A DNA stretch of 64,000 nucleotides from an uncultured Lachnospiraceae bacterium (GCA_900316165.1 ONBW01000001.1:24403-88402); one strand, 5' to 3'; shown: positions 26,605 through 35,879, numbered from the stretch's first letter. The notes: generated from the letters alone by a model not told the origin. Made by a program: numbers and translations.

Positions 26605-29151
26605 ATGAATTACAGCAGAGCAAATGTGAAAAACTACAATTCGCCGAAGCTAAGAAAGCAGCATGCGGCACAGCAGCGTTTTATACACTCGCTGGTGAAG
26701 ACGCTTCTGATACTGATTCTTCTTATCATGGCAGCGGCAGCAATCGGCTTTGCATCCTATGCAAAGACACAGATTGATAAGCTTCCCGACATCTCTCAGG
26801 TAAATATCTCCCCATCAGGCAAAAAGACAAAAATCCTCGATACAGACGGAAATGTCATAAATACGCTCTCTGCTAAAGGGGCGAATCGTGAATATGTATC
26901 TCTTGACAAAATACCTGTTGACCTTCAGCATGCCTTTGTTGCGATAGAGGATGAGAGGTTCTATAAGCACAATGGAGTAGATCTGCGCGGAATAATAAGA
27001 GCTGCATTTACAGGACTCGCTAATGGTGGCAGATTCAACGAGGGAGCCAGTACGATTACCCAGCAGCTTCTTAAGAACAATTATTTTGCCACCTGGTCAG
27101 AGGAGAATACTTTTAAGGAAAGACTCGATCAGAAAATCCAGGAGCAGTATCTCGCAGTCCAGCTTGAAAAAGTAAAATCCAAGGACGAAATCCTTGAGAA
27201 TTATCTGAACACGATAAATTTAGGGCAGAGCACGCTTGGAGTCGAAGCAGCTTCGGAGCGGTATTTTAACAAGAATGTTTCAGACCTTACGCTGTCAGAG
27301 TGTGCAGTGATAGCAGGTATAGCAAATAATCCAACTAAGTATGATCCGGTTTCACATCCGAAAAATAATGCCCGCCGCCGTGAAAAGGTCCTGTCGAATA
27401 TGCTCTCACAGGGCTACATCAAAAAAGATGATTACCAGAAGGCAATGGACGATGATGTCTACAGCAGGATCAAGAATGTAAATAACAGTAATGGTGAGAC
27501 GACGGGATCGTATTTTACTGATGCGTTGATAGAGCAGGTTGCCTCAGATCTCAAGGATCAGCTTGATATTTCAGAGACAGAAGCTTATATGAAGCTCTAC
27601 ACCGGTGGGCTTACTATATATTCGACCCAGGATTCAAATATTCAAAAAGTAGTCGACGATGAGATAAATGACGCGTCCAATTATCCGGAAGGCACGAAAT
27701 ACTCAATCTGTTTTTCACTTACTGTAGTAAAAGAGGATGGTACGACCAGAAACTATAATGAAAAAACCATGCGCAGTTACTACAAGAGAACAAACAAAAA
27801 ATATACGCTGAATTTCAATACTAAAGAAGAAGCGAAAGCAGCCTATGCCGAGTATAAAAAACAGGTGAGTGCAGGTGGAGAGGTTCCGTCTGGCGGGGAG
27901 AACGTGACATACACGCTCGAGCCGGAGGCGGCCATGACAGTAATAGACCAGAGAACCGGACAGGTCAGAGCCATGTCAGGTGGGCGTGAAAAAGATGGCA
28001 GCTCAATCAACAGGGCGGTGGACATCACAAGACAGCCTGGCGACACATTTAAGGTCTTGTCAGCTTATGCACCGGCTATCAATGCGGGAAGCAAGACGCT
28101 CGCCTCGGTAGAGGATGACGCACCGGACAGGCTGGAGAATGGGAAAGTCTTAAAGAATTCCGATGGCCATTACAGAGGATTTACAACGATAAGAGAAGCG
28201 ATTACAGATTCGGTAAATGTAGTTGCTGTAAAAATGCTTTCGGATATCGGAACTGGTCTTGGCTATCAGTATGTGAAGGACTTTGGATTCACGACACTTA
28301 AGGAGGGCGATAACAACCAGTCTTTAGCACTTGGAAGCCTGACTAAAGGTGTGACAAATATTGAACTGGCTGCAGCCTATGCTGCAATAGCAAATCAGGG
28401 TTACTATAACAGGCCATCATACTATACGACCGTAGAAGACAGCGATGGAAAGACTATTCTCGATACTACTGATGATAAGGGGCACAGGGTCCTCAAAAAA
28501 ACTACAGCCTGGCTGCTTACATCTGCAATGGGAGATGCGATAAAGACTGGAACAGCAAAAAATGCTTCCTTCAGCGGCATGACTATTGCCGGACAGGGCG
28601 GTCTGACTGCGAACCGTCGCGATACTGTTTTTGCGGGATATTCGCCTTACTATACCTGTGTCATCTGGGGCGGCTATGATGACAATTCTCCACAGAAATC
28701 AGGCAGCTATTCAGGCACAATCTGGAAAGCTGTGATGAAGCAGATACATCAAGGCCTTGAGAACAGGACATTTAAGAGACCTGAAGGTATAGTTTCATCA
28801 CTTGTCTGCAAAAAATCAGGAAAGCTTCCTGAGGAAAACGTCTGCAATCACGATCCGCGCGGTAACATGGTCTACAATGAATTCTTCACGACAGACACTG
28901 TACCGACAGAGACCTGCGACCATCATGTAAAGCTTGACATCTGTAAGAAGTCAGGCCTTCCAGCAGGAGAATTCTGCCCGAGGTCTGAAATAGAGCAGAA
29001 GGTATTTATCACAGGCGGCAGCAAGGATACAGACGATGGAAAATATATGATCTCCTCTGCTGATACCAAGAAGACCTGTGACGTTCATTCTACGAAAGTC
29101 CCTAGAGAGGCCAATGCAGATTTTAATATTAAAATCGAGCCGTCTGAATGA
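26605..29151 (+). CDS. Class A penicillin-binding protein with intact glycosyltransferase and degenerate transpeptidase domain
   Basis: 848 residues: cytoplasmic basic start, one transmembrane helix (about 31-52), GT51 domain (about 80-280), transpeptidase-type domain (about 430-720), Cys-rich tail with repeated CKKSG...C units. GT51 motifs are complete: EDERFYKHNG with Glu115, GASTITQQLLKN, KIQEQYLAVQLE, ILENYLN. In the transpeptidase domain the SxxK motif, normally PGSTFK, reads PGDTFK with Asp480 in place of the nucleophilic Ser; SxN is kept (Ser536-Asn538); the KTGT motif reads QGGL (Gln664). It should polymerise glycan chains but is not expected to crosslink or bind beta-lactams covalently. 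A KTGT string near residue 650 is at the GTGTA position, not the active site. Confidence 0.92.
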   Translation: MNYSRANVKNYNSPKLRKQHAAQQRFIHSLVKTLLILILLIMAAAAIGFASYAKTQIDKLPDISQVNISPSGKKTKILDTDGNVINTLSAKGANREYVSLDKIPVDLQHAFVAIEDERFYKHNGVDLRGIIRAAFTGLANGGRFNEGASTITQQLLKNNYFATWSEENTFKERLDQKIQEQYLAVQLEKVKSKDEILENYLNTINLGQSTLGVEAASERYFNKNVSDLTLSECAVIAGIANNPTKYDPVSHPKNNARRREKVLSNMLSQGYIKKDDYQKAMDDDVYSRIKNVNNSNGETTGSYFTDALIEQVASDLKDQLDISETEAYMKLYTGGLTIYSTQDSNIQKVVDDEINDASNYPEGTKYSICFSLTVVKEDGTTRNYNEKTMRSYYKRTNKKYTLNFNTKEEAKAAYAEYKKQVSAGGEVPSGGENVTYTLEPEAAMTVIDQRTGQVRAMSGGREKDGSSINRAVDITRQPGDTFKVLSAYAPAINAGSKTLASVEDDAPDRLENGKVLKNSDGHYRGFTTIREAITDSVNVVAVKMLSDIGTGLGYQYVKDFGFTTLKEGDNNQSLALGSLTKGVTNIELAAAYAAIANQGYYNRPSYYTTVEDSDGKTILDTTDDKGHRVLKKTTAWLLTSAMGDAIKTGTAKNASFSGMTIAGQGGLTANRRDTVFAGYSPYYTCVIWGGYDDNSPQKSGSYSGTIWKAVMKQIHQGLENRTFKRPEGIVSSLVCKKSGKLPEENVCNHDPRGNMVYNEFFTTDTVPTETCDHHVKLDICKKSGLPAGEFCPRSEIEQKVFITGGSKDTDDGKYMISSADTKKTCDVHSTKVPREANADFNIKIEPSE

Positions 29152-29172
29152 GAATTGTACTCAAATAAATAC

Positions 29173-29200
29173 TTGTAATTTTCCAGAGAAAGAGTACAAT
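29173..29200 (+). promoter_or_regulatory. Promoter of the tRNA-Gln gene
   Basis: TTGTAA (29173-29178), 16 bp, TACAAT (29195-29200), 13 bp before the tRNA. Confidence 0.6.
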
Positions 29201-29212
29201 AATATCTGTTGT

Positions 29213-29284
29213 TGGCCCATAGCCAAACGGTAAGGCAGCGGACTCTGACTCCGTCATTTCAAGGTTCGAATCCTTGTGGGCCAG
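29213..29284 (+). tRNA. tRNA-Gln (anticodon CTG)
   Basis: A 72-base cloverleaf: acceptor TGGCCCA/TGGGCCA, D-arm GCC...GGC, anticodon loop CTCTGAC with CTG, T-arm CAAGG TTCGAAT CCTTG. The discriminator is G and CCA is not encoded. It reads CAG codons. It has its own promoter and terminator and is a single-gene unit. Confidence 0.95.
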
Positions 29285-29290
29285 CTCTTT

Positions 29291-29323
29291 AAGAAGCGAT
29301 GCGGAATGCATCGCTTCTTTTTT
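29291..29323 (+). terminator. Terminator of the tRNA-Gln gene
   Basis: AAGAAGCGATGC (29291-29302) and GCATCGCTTCTT (29308-29319) form a 12-bp stem followed by T residues. Confidence 0.9.
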
Positions 29324-29347
29324 GTATCTAGAAATCGTATTCTCTAA

Positions 29348-29439
29348 ATGGTATAATTGGAACAATTGTTATTTCGTCGCGGGCACGAAGTGCGGAAACG
29401 GCGGAAACGGCGAAACGGCGAACCGCTGGAACAATTGTT
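29348..29439 (+). promoter_or_regulatory. Thioesterase promoter with paired palindromes around a GC-rich minisatellite
   Basis: TGGTATAAT is an extended -10 (TATAAT 29352-29357). GGAACAATTGTT occurs at 29359-29370, at the transcription start, and again at 29428-29439, before the ribosome site; its core AACAATTGTT is a perfect palindrome. Between them lies a small tandem repeat of CGGAAACGG/CGAAACGG units (about 29392-29424). This arrangement would suit a dimeric repressor bound at two sites with a loop between. Confidence 0.55.
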
Positions 29440-29464
29440 GCAAAATTCATTTGAGAGGCAAAAC

Positions 29465-30175
29465 ATGTACGAGATGAAGACTCGAGTGGGGTTTTCGATG
29501 GTCGGGGAGAACCTGGAGCTGCCACTGACGGGGATAATAAATTTTCTGCAGGACTGCGCTACTTTTCATTCGCAGGATACAGGCTATACGACACAGTGGC
29601 TGGTGGCAAATCACAGGGGATGGTTTGTGACAGACTGGCAGATAAGAATTCATAAGAGACCGGTAATGGGCGAGAACGTGACAGTCAGGACCTATCCATA
29701 CAAGGCAAGGGGAGCTCTGGCTTCCAGATATTTTACGATAACGGATTGGGATGAGACACCGTTCATTACAGCCAATTCACTCTGGGTTTATATGGACCTC
29801 GACCGCTCGGCACCGACCCGTGCACCTGAAGATATGATAAAGTCCTATGGAATCGGTGCACCTCCTACAGAGGATTTTGGTGGAAGAAAAATACATTTTG
29901 ATGGAGACACTGAGACCATCGAGCAGGTCAGAGTCGATAAGACAATGATTGATTCAAACGGTCACATGAATAACGGAAAGTATATATCCTTAGCAGAGAG
30001 CCTTTTGATGGGAAAGGGACCGTTTAATTTTTACAGGATAGAATACAAGGCACAGGCACATGAGGGCGACAGGCTCCTTTTGAAGAGCGGTGTAAAGGAC
30101 GGACAGACCCTTGTAGAAATCACGAATACAGATTGTGAGCCTTATATGCGGCTTGAAGCTATAAAAGAGGAATGA
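29465..30175 (+). CDS. Acyl-ACP thioesterase family protein (FatA/FatB-like)
   Basis: 236 residues with two hotdog-fold halves: YEMKTRVGFSMVGENLELPLTGIINFLQDCATFHS, NHRGWFVTDWQIRIHKRP, and in the second half IDSNGHMNNGKYISLAESLL, which carries the conserved Asn-His pair. It releases fatty acids from acyl carrier protein. I start at the ATG 29465 (GAGAGG upstream); the longer frame from 29357 begins inside the -10 box. It precedes the pyrophosphorylase by one base. Confidence 0.88.
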   Translation: MYEMKTRVGFSMVGENLELPLTGIINFLQDCATFHSQDTGYTTQWLVANHRGWFVTDWQIRIHKRPVMGENVTVRTYPYKARGALASRYFTITDWDETPFITANSLWVYMDLDRSAPTRAPEDMIKSYGIGAPPTEDFGGRKIHFDGDTETIEQVRVDKTMIDSNGHMNNGKYISLAESLLMGKGPFNFYRIEYKAQAHEGDRLLLKSGVKDGQTLVEITNTDCEPYMRLEAIKEE

Positions 30176-30176
30176 G

Positions 30177-31289
30177 ATGACGACACAGGAAGCACAGGCA
30201 GAATTAAAAGAGTATTTAAGCCTTTCACAGGAAAACAAAGAGGAGACGGAGGATGAAATTCGTCCTATTAAGACTCTTCGAATTCCTGAATATAATAAAA
30301 ATATCGATACCTACAAAAAAGCAGGTATGGAAGCGATAGAAAAAGGCGAGCTGGCTCTCCTCCTCTTAGCAGGTGGAATGGGAACAAGGCTTGGATTCGA
30401 CGGACCTAAGGGGACGTATCCTATAGAAGAGAATAAATCGATATTTGAGTGTCTTTTTGATAATCTACGTGCAGACATCGGAGAGAGGCAGATACCGTTC
30501 TTTGTAATGACTTCGGATAAGAACGATCAGGCGACGCGTTCATTCTTTAAAGAAAAAAATTATTTCGGGTACGACCCGGGTCTCATTTATTTTTTCAGGC
30601 AGGACATGGCACCAGCCTGTGACTTCGATGAGAGGCTGCTGCTTGAATCAAAGGATACGCCGGCGACTTCACCGAATGGAAACGGTGGATTTTTCACATC
30701 GCTCCTTAAGGCAGGTTATGGCGATGTGTTAAAGGAGAAGGGCATCAGGTGGCTCAACGTTTTTGGCGTAGACAATGTCCTTGCAAAAATCGCGGATCCG
30801 GCCTTCCTTGGAGCTGTCATTACTGAGCATAAGTCAGCAGCGGTAAAGGCTGTGCTTAAAAAGGACCCGTCTGAGAATGTCGGAGTTGTCTGTGAGAAGA
30901 ATGGTCACCCTTCGATAATCGAGTACTTCGAGCTCGGTGAAGAATTAGCAGCTCAGCGCGATGAGAATGGTGAGCTGTTGTACTGCGCCGGAGTTACGGT
31001 AAATTATCTTTTCGATACTTCAATACTTTTAGATACTGCTGGCAGAAAGATGCCGGTTCACAAAGTAAGAAAGAAGGTCCCTCATATAGACGCGGCTGGA
31101 AATTTCGTAAAACCGGAAGAGCCGAACGGCTATAAATTCGAGATCCTTATTACGGATATCCTGGAATTCTTCCCGGATTTTCTGCCGGTCGAGGTTATAA
31201 GAGAGGAAGAGTTCGCACCGGTAAAGAACCTGCATGGGGCAGATTCTGTCGATACAGCAAGGAAACTGTTAGAAGCGCGGAGAGCTTAA
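30177..31289 (+). CDS. UTP-dependent sugar-1-phosphate uridylyltransferase of the eukaryote-like UDPGP family
   Basis: 370 residues with LLLAGGMGTRLGFDGPKGTYPI (nucleotide-binding loop), TSPNGNGGFF, NVFGVDNVLAKIADP and EYFELGEE. This is the UDPGP (PF01704-type) enzyme related to UDP-N-acetylglucosamine and UDP-glucose pyrophosphorylases of eukaryotes, distinct from bacterial GalU. It would make UDP-GlcNAc, UDP-GalNAc or UDP-glucose for the envelope; the exact sugar cannot be told. Followed by a glycosyltransferase one base away. Confidence 0.88.
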   Translation: MTTQEAQAELKEYLSLSQENKEETEDEIRPIKTLRIPEYNKNIDTYKKAGMEAIEKGELALLLLAGGMGTRLGFDGPKGTYPIEENKSIFECLFDNLRADIGERQIPFFVMTSDKNDQATRSFFKEKNYFGYDPGLIYFFRQDMAPACDFDERLLLESKDTPATSPNGNGGFFTSLLKAGYGDVLKEKGIRWLNVFGVDNVLAKIADPAFLGAVITEHKSAAVKAVLKKDPSENVGVVCEKNGHPSIIEYFELGEELAAQRDENGELLYCAGVTVNYLFDTSILLDTAGRKMPVHKVRKKVPHIDAAGNFVKPEEPNGYKFEILITDILEFFPDFLPVEVIREEEFAPVKNLHGADSVDTARKLLEARRA

Positions 31290-31290
31290 G

Positions 31291-32619
31291 ATGGCGATTG
31301 AGAGCATACGATTTTCTGTAGTCATAGGCGCATTTAAGACTGATGCCTGGTACTTTAAGCAGTCCATTGAATCAGCCAAGGCTCTGGATTGGAAAAATAT
31401 GGAGATCCAGGTCTTGGACGCCTGCCCGGAGGCAAAGCTCGATAAGGTGACAAGCCTTGTGATGAAGGACGACTACAGGCTTAGGTATGTAAAGCTGCGT
31501 CCGAAGAATTCGCTTGCTGATGTCTGGAATGAGGGCATCAGGAGAGCACAGGGCGACTACCTGATTTTTGTCGGGCTTACAGACAGGCTCAATACTATGA
31601 TCTTCCGCTATCTGAGTGATTATATAGCAGATCATCCGGAGTGCGACATCATCTATACCGATCACGATGAGATCCGGGACGACTCAAGGATGAATCCGTA
31701 TTTTCTTCCGGACTTCAACAAGGAGCTGCTCTTAGGGCAGAATTATATAGGTGATACCTTTATAGTAAAACGGGATGCCTTTAAGCGTCTGGGATTTTTC
31801 AGAAAAGAGCTTTCATTTGCTTTTGCGTATGATTTTTTTATAAGGGCCATGAATAGAAAAGCTACCTTCGGGCATATAGCTGCCCTTCTCTGGCACAATA
31901 TGGTCTTTGATACTCCGGTGACCGACGAACTTATCAAGCTTCGTGATAGAAGTCTCAGGGAGCACATGACAGTTGTCAGTGCATACTTAAATGAGAATGG
32001 TATCAAGGGAAAGCTTGAGCATGGATTAAATGATTCCTGGCAGGTCAGATACGATGGCAGCGACTATGAAAGGCATCTGAATTCAGTTCTTCTAATAAAA
32101 AACAAAGGCGTCTATGTAACTACAAGAAATGCCGCGGAAAAGCTCTACGGCTATGTATCCCAGCCTGATGTGGCGATTGCCGGAGGAAAGTTCGTAAGCG
32201 GCTTTCAGATAAATAACTGCGGATACATCTATGATAAGGACGGAGTCACTTACCCGGCCTGCAGAGGCGAAAATCCTCTTTCACCGGGACTCTATGGACG
32301 GATAAGGACAGCCTCGGATGTCTCGATGGTCGATTTCTCGTTCTGTATGGTTGATGCTTTATTTTTTAAAAAATGCGGCGGATTCGACAGGAGACTTAAG
32401 GGAAACGACATGATCCTTGACCTCTGTCTTAAGGCCAGAGCTGGAGGACTTCGGGTAGTATATGTGCCGCGGGTGACTGCGCACCGGGGCATTGCAGAGT
32501 CAGGAAGTGATGAAACCTCAAGGGAAATTCTCCGTGAGAAGTGGCATAAGACAATTACTGCAGGAGACCCTTTCTATAACAGAAATCTTCCGTCGGGTAT
32601 GAAGAATTATTATCTGTAA
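31291..32619 (+). CDS. Family 2 glycosyltransferase, large variant
   Basis: 442 residues. The N-terminal GT-A domain has FSVVIGAFKTDAWYFKQSIESA, NEGIRRAQGDYLIFVG and DIIYTDHDEI as the metal-binding region. A second part (about 250-420) resembles a truncated second GT2 module (GVTYPACRGENPLSPG, FDRRLKGNDMILDLCLKARAGGLRVVYVP). No membrane segment. It probably transfers sugars to a cell-surface polymer, using the product of the neighbouring pyrophosphorylase. Confidence 0.85.
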   Translation: MAIESIRFSVVIGAFKTDAWYFKQSIESAKALDWKNMEIQVLDACPEAKLDKVTSLVMKDDYRLRYVKLRPKNSLADVWNEGIRRAQGDYLIFVGLTDRLNTMIFRYLSDYIADHPECDIIYTDHDEIRDDSRMNPYFLPDFNKELLLGQNYIGDTFIVKRDAFKRLGFFRKELSFAFAYDFFIRAMNRKATFGHIAALLWHNMVFDTPVTDELIKLRDRSLREHMTVVSAYLNENGIKGKLEHGLNDSWQVRYDGSDYERHLNSVLLIKNKGVYVTTRNAAEKLYGYVSQPDVAIAGGKFVSGFQINNCGYIYDKDGVTYPACRGENPLSPGLYGRIRTASDVSMVDFSFCMVDALFFKKCGGFDRRLKGNDMILDLCLKARAGGLRVVYVPRVTAHRGIAESGSDETSREILREKWHKTITAGDPFYNRNLPSGMKNYYL

Positions 32620-32626
32620 TGGGTGA

Positions 32627-32655
32627 TTGACATTCAGTTTCATTTGGAGTATTAT
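32627..32655 (+). promoter_or_regulatory. Promoter of the LCP-family gene
   Basis: TTGACA (32627-32632), 17 bp, TATTAT (32650-32655). It shows that the longer reading frame starting at the TTG at 32627 is not the real coding start. Confidence 0.7.
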
Positions 32656-32701
32656 CCATGAGTTGTTACTATTATTACAAAGATGTTACAGAGGTTATAA
32701 G

Positions 32702-33880
32702 ATGAGTGACAGGACAGGTGCTCCTTCGAGGAGAGCCAGGCGCAGAAAGCGCAGAAAAATTTTTCTGATAGTTGAGATAATAATTCTCGTTCTTCTGCTC
32801 GGAGTATTGTTTTTCTGGCTGAAGTTCGGCATGATCAATTTTCGTGATATAGGCAGCGTAAAGACCAATAAGCTTTCAAAGGAAACGAAGCAGACCTTAT
32901 CAGGCTATACGAATTTCATGGTATACGGTGTTGACAACAGAGCTTCTGGATCTACTACCTATGGAAACACCGATGTGCAGATCCTTGTCAGCATAAATAA
33001 CGACACGAAGAAGATCCGTATGGCGTCAATCTATCGTGATACCTTTTTAAATACTGATCCTCAGGGCACTTCATCATACAAAAAGTCAAATGCAGCATAT
33101 GCCCGCGGTGGAGAGCAGGAATCACTTGAGATGATAAATGGGAACCTCGATCTCAATCTCGATAAATTCGTCACCTTTGATTTCTCGGCAGTTACAGATG
33201 TTATTGATGATGTCGGAGGAATTGAGGTAGATGTATCTGAGGCAGAGTACGAGGCCTTAAACAGTACGAGATGGCCTACTATACCTGAGGTAGCAAAGCT
33301 TTCAGGTAAGGAAGCTACACCTGTGACGAAGCCGGGACTTCAGACCTTAAACGGTGTACAGGCCTGCGCGTACTGCCGTATCAGACATACATCTGATAAT
33401 AAAGGTGATTTCGGCCGCGCTGAGAGACAGAGAAAGGTCATGAGCCTTGTCATTGACAAAGTAAAGAAGGCCTCACTTACACAGCTCAACTCTATAATAG
33501 ATGATGTGCTTCCGAAGGTATCGACTAATTTTTCAGCTACAGAGATCCTTTCACTCGCAACGGCTGCCAAGTCATATTCGGTTGACAAGTCATTTGGATT
33601 CCCATTTGACAAGTGGGGTGGCATCATAAGTCCGTATGGATGGATAATCGTTCCGACGACACTTGAGAACAATGTCGAGGAGCTTCACCAGAAGATGTTC
33701 GATGAAATGAACTATGCTCCATCGCAGGAGGTCAGATCGATAAGCCAGCAGATTGCTTATCTGACCGGAAAAACAGATACTGATACGGAGGATTACAGCG
33801 GCAGTGAAGGCAATATCGGTGTAGATGACGAAACGACGACAGACTCTTCGGGGACTGTTTCGGATGGAACTACTAATTAA
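32702..33880 (+). CDS. LytR-CpsA-Psr (LCP) family phosphotransferase
   Basis: 392 residues: Arg-rich cytoplasmic start (RRARRRKRRK), one transmembrane helix (about 20-42), then the LCP domain with VYGVDNRA, NTDVQILVSINNDTKKIRMASIYRDTF, GGIEVDV and CRIRHTSDNKGDFGRAERQRKV. The conserved Arg and Asp residues that hold polyprenyl-pyrophosphate and Mg are present. LCP enzymes attach secondary polymers to peptidoglycan outside the membrane. The tail is acidic and Ser/Thr-rich. AGAGG precedes the chosen ATG. Confidence 0.93.
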   Translation: MSDRTGAPSRRARRRKRRKIFLIVEIIILVLLLGVLFFWLKFGMINFRDIGSVKTNKLSKETKQTLSGYTNFMVYGVDNRASGSTTYGNTDVQILVSINNDTKKIRMASIYRDTFLNTDPQGTSSYKKSNAAYARGGEQESLEMINGNLDLNLDKFVTFDFSAVTDVIDDVGGIEVDVSEAEYEALNSTRWPTIPEVAKLSGKEATPVTKPGLQTLNGVQACAYCRIRHTSDNKGDFGRAERQRKVMSLVIDKVKKASLTQLNSIIDDVLPKVSTNFSATEILSLATAAKSYSVDKSFGFPFDKWGGIISPYGWIIVPTTLENNVEELHQKMFDEMNYAPSQEVRSISQQIAYLTGKTDTDTEDYSGSEGNIGVDDETTTDSSGTVSDGTTN

Positions 33881-33894
33881 ATATTTGACAGAAA

Positions 33895-33915
33895 GGCCTG
33901 CACACTATGCAGGCC
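33895..33915. other. Hairpin between the LCP gene and glmS
   Basis: GGCCTGCA (33895-33902), loop CACTA, TGCAGGCC (33908-33915). No T run follows, so it is not a classic terminator. It is the only structure in the 90-bp gap before glmS. Confidence 0.5.
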
Positions 33916-33970
33916 AAAACCATATTTTGGATAAATTGAAGATGTATCGCAGTTAAATCAGGAGGTTTAT

Positions 33971-35797
33971 ATGTGCGGAATAGTAGGATATATAGGAAGT
34001 GATCAGGCAGCACCTATACTTTTGGATGGACTTGAAAAGCTCGAGTACCGTGGCTACGACTCAGCCGGGATTGCGGTTTACGATGGAAATGAAATCCAGA
34101 TCAAAAAAACAAAGGGACGTCTCAAGGTCTTAGAGGAGCTTACACACGATGGAAGCACTATGCCTGGCGTCGTCGGAATAGGACATACCAGATGGGCTAC
34201 TCACGGAGAGCCGAATGAGGTCAACGCGCATCCTCAGTTCAATAAGGATAAGACTATCGCTGTAGTTCATAACGGTATCATCGAAAACTACCAGAAGATC
34301 AAGGATAAGCTGACCTCAAAGGGATATAAATTCATATCAGAGACAGATACAGAGACTGTCGCCCAGCTTCTCGACTATTACTACGAGGGAAATCCTCTTG
34401 AGGCTATAATCAAGGTTATGAACAGGGTAGAGGGAAGCTATTCCTTAGGTATACTTTTCGCAGATCACCCTGATAAGGTCTACGCTGTAAGAAAGGACTC
34501 TCCTCTGGTAGCCGGATTCGCAGAGGATGGCAGCTATATCGCATCAGATGTTACGGCTATCCTCAAGCATACAAGGGATGTCTACTATATCGACAATCAG
34601 GAGATCGCCTGCCTCAAAAAGGACGGCATCACCTTCTTCAATATCGATGCCGAGCCTGTAGAGAAGACTGCAAAGCATATAGACTGGGATGCCAACGCTG
34701 CTGAGAAGGGCGGCTATGAGCACTTCATGTTAAAGGAGATGTACGAGCAGCCAAAGACTGTAAGAGATACAATGTCTCCAAGGATCAGGAAAGGCCATGT
34801 CGTAATCGATGACCTGAAGATGTCTGATGAGGATATCAGAAATATCAGTAGAATTCATATAGTTGCCTGCGGAAGTGCCTATCACACTGGTGTTACCGCC
34901 AGATATGTCTATGAGCAGATGGCACGTATTCCTACCGACGCCGACGTAGCCAGTGAGTTCCGTTACCGCAATCCTATCCTGAATAAGAATGACCTCGTGA
35001 TCATCATAAGTCAGTCAGGTGAGACTGCCGATACTCTTGCAGCTCTCCGTCTCGCAAAGGAGAGAGGTATCAGGACTCTTGCTGTAGTAAATGTCGTTGG
35101 TTCATCTATCGCAAGAGAGGCCGATGAGGTCATGTACACCTGGGCTGGACCTGAGATTGCAGTAGCTACTACAAAGGCATATTCTGCACAGCTGATCTGC
35201 CACTATCTGCTCGCCATCAGATTCGCAAAGGCAAGAGGTGAGATAGATGACGCCCAGGAGAAGGCTTATATCGAGGACCTGGAGAGGCTTCCTGACCAGA
35301 TTGAGCTTCTTTTACACAACAAGGAGAGGATACAGAAATTCGCCAACAGGTATATCTCGGCAAAGGATATTTTTTTCATAGGAAGAGGTATAGACTATGC
35401 CACCTCTCTCGAGGGCTCACTTAAGCTCAAGGAGATTTCATACATCCACTCTGAGGCATACGCAGCTGGTGAGTTAAAGCACGGAACTATCTCCCTTATC
35501 GAGGACGGAACTCTTGTAGCCGCAGTCGCAACTCAGGATGATCTCTATCCAAAGACTGTTTCAAATATCGTCGAGGTAAAGACCCGTGGAGCTTTCGTGC
35601 TCGCGGTTACAAACGAGGGAAATACTGATATCGAAGAGAATGCGGACTATGTGATCTACATACCGCAGACGAATCACTTTTTCACGAATTCACTCGCTAT
35701 AATCCCGCTCCAGCTTTTCGCTTACTATGTAGCTGTAGGCAAGGGCTGTGATGTCGACAAGCCTAGAAACCTCGCTAAATCAGTTACTGTTGAGTAA
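33971..35797 (+). CDS. glmS: Glutamine-fructose-6-phosphate aminotransferase (isomerizing)
   Basis: 608 residues with the N-terminal nucleophile Cys2 (MCGIVGYIG), the glutaminase segment GIGHTRWATHGEPN, two SIS domains and C-terminal DKPRNLAKSVTVE. It makes glucosamine-6-phosphate, the first step to UDP-GlcNAc. AGGAGG precedes the ATG. The 90-base gap upstream is too short and lacks the core of a glmS ribozyme. Confidence 0.97.
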   Translation: MCGIVGYIGSDQAAPILLDGLEKLEYRGYDSAGIAVYDGNEIQIKKTKGRLKVLEELTHDGSTMPGVVGIGHTRWATHGEPNEVNAHPQFNKDKTIAVVHNGIIENYQKIKDKLTSKGYKFISETDTETVAQLLDYYYEGNPLEAIIKVMNRVEGSYSLGILFADHPDKVYAVRKDSPLVAGFAEDGSYIASDVTAILKHTRDVYYIDNQEIACLKKDGITFFNIDAEPVEKTAKHIDWDANAAEKGGYEHFMLKEMYEQPKTVRDTMSPRIRKGHVVIDDLKMSDEDIRNISRIHIVACGSAYHTGVTARYVYEQMARIPTDADVASEFRYRNPILNKNDLVIIISQSGETADTLAALRLAKERGIRTLAVVNVVGSSIAREADEVMYTWAGPEIAVATTKAYSAQLICHYLLAIRFAKARGEIDDAQEKAYIEDLERLPDQIELLLHNKERIQKFANRYISAKDIFFIGRGIDYATSLEGSLKLKEISYIHSEAYAAGELKHGTISLIEDGTLVAAVATQDDLYPKTVSNIVEVKTRGAFVLAVTNEGNTDIEENADYVIYIPQTNHFFTNSLAIIPLQLFAYYVAVGKGCDVDKPRNLAKSVTVE

Positions 35798-35803
35798 AAA
35801 ATA

Positions 35804-35836
35804 AACGGTGTCGATGAAGGCACCGTTCTTTTTTTC
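35804..35836 (+). terminator. Terminator after glmS
   Basis: AACGGTG (35804-35810) pairs with CACCGTT (35821-35827) around a 10-base loop, followed by CTTTTTTTC. Confidence 0.85.
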
Positions 35837-35879
35837 TTCAAATGAGATTCACAGATAAAATTTTTTAAGGACACATTTC

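Noticed and set aside
28553-28570. KTGT string in the PBP taken as the transpeptidase KTG motif
   Set aside because: By position it aligns with the GTGTA segment that precedes the real motif; the true site reads QGGL about 14 residues later.
29357-29464. An extended N-terminus for the thioesterase
   Set aside because: The extra 36 codons begin inside the -10 box and encode the minisatellite; the ATG at 29465 has a ribosome site and fits the family start.
33881-33970. glmS ribozyme
   Set aside because: The gap is too short and holds only one simple hairpin.
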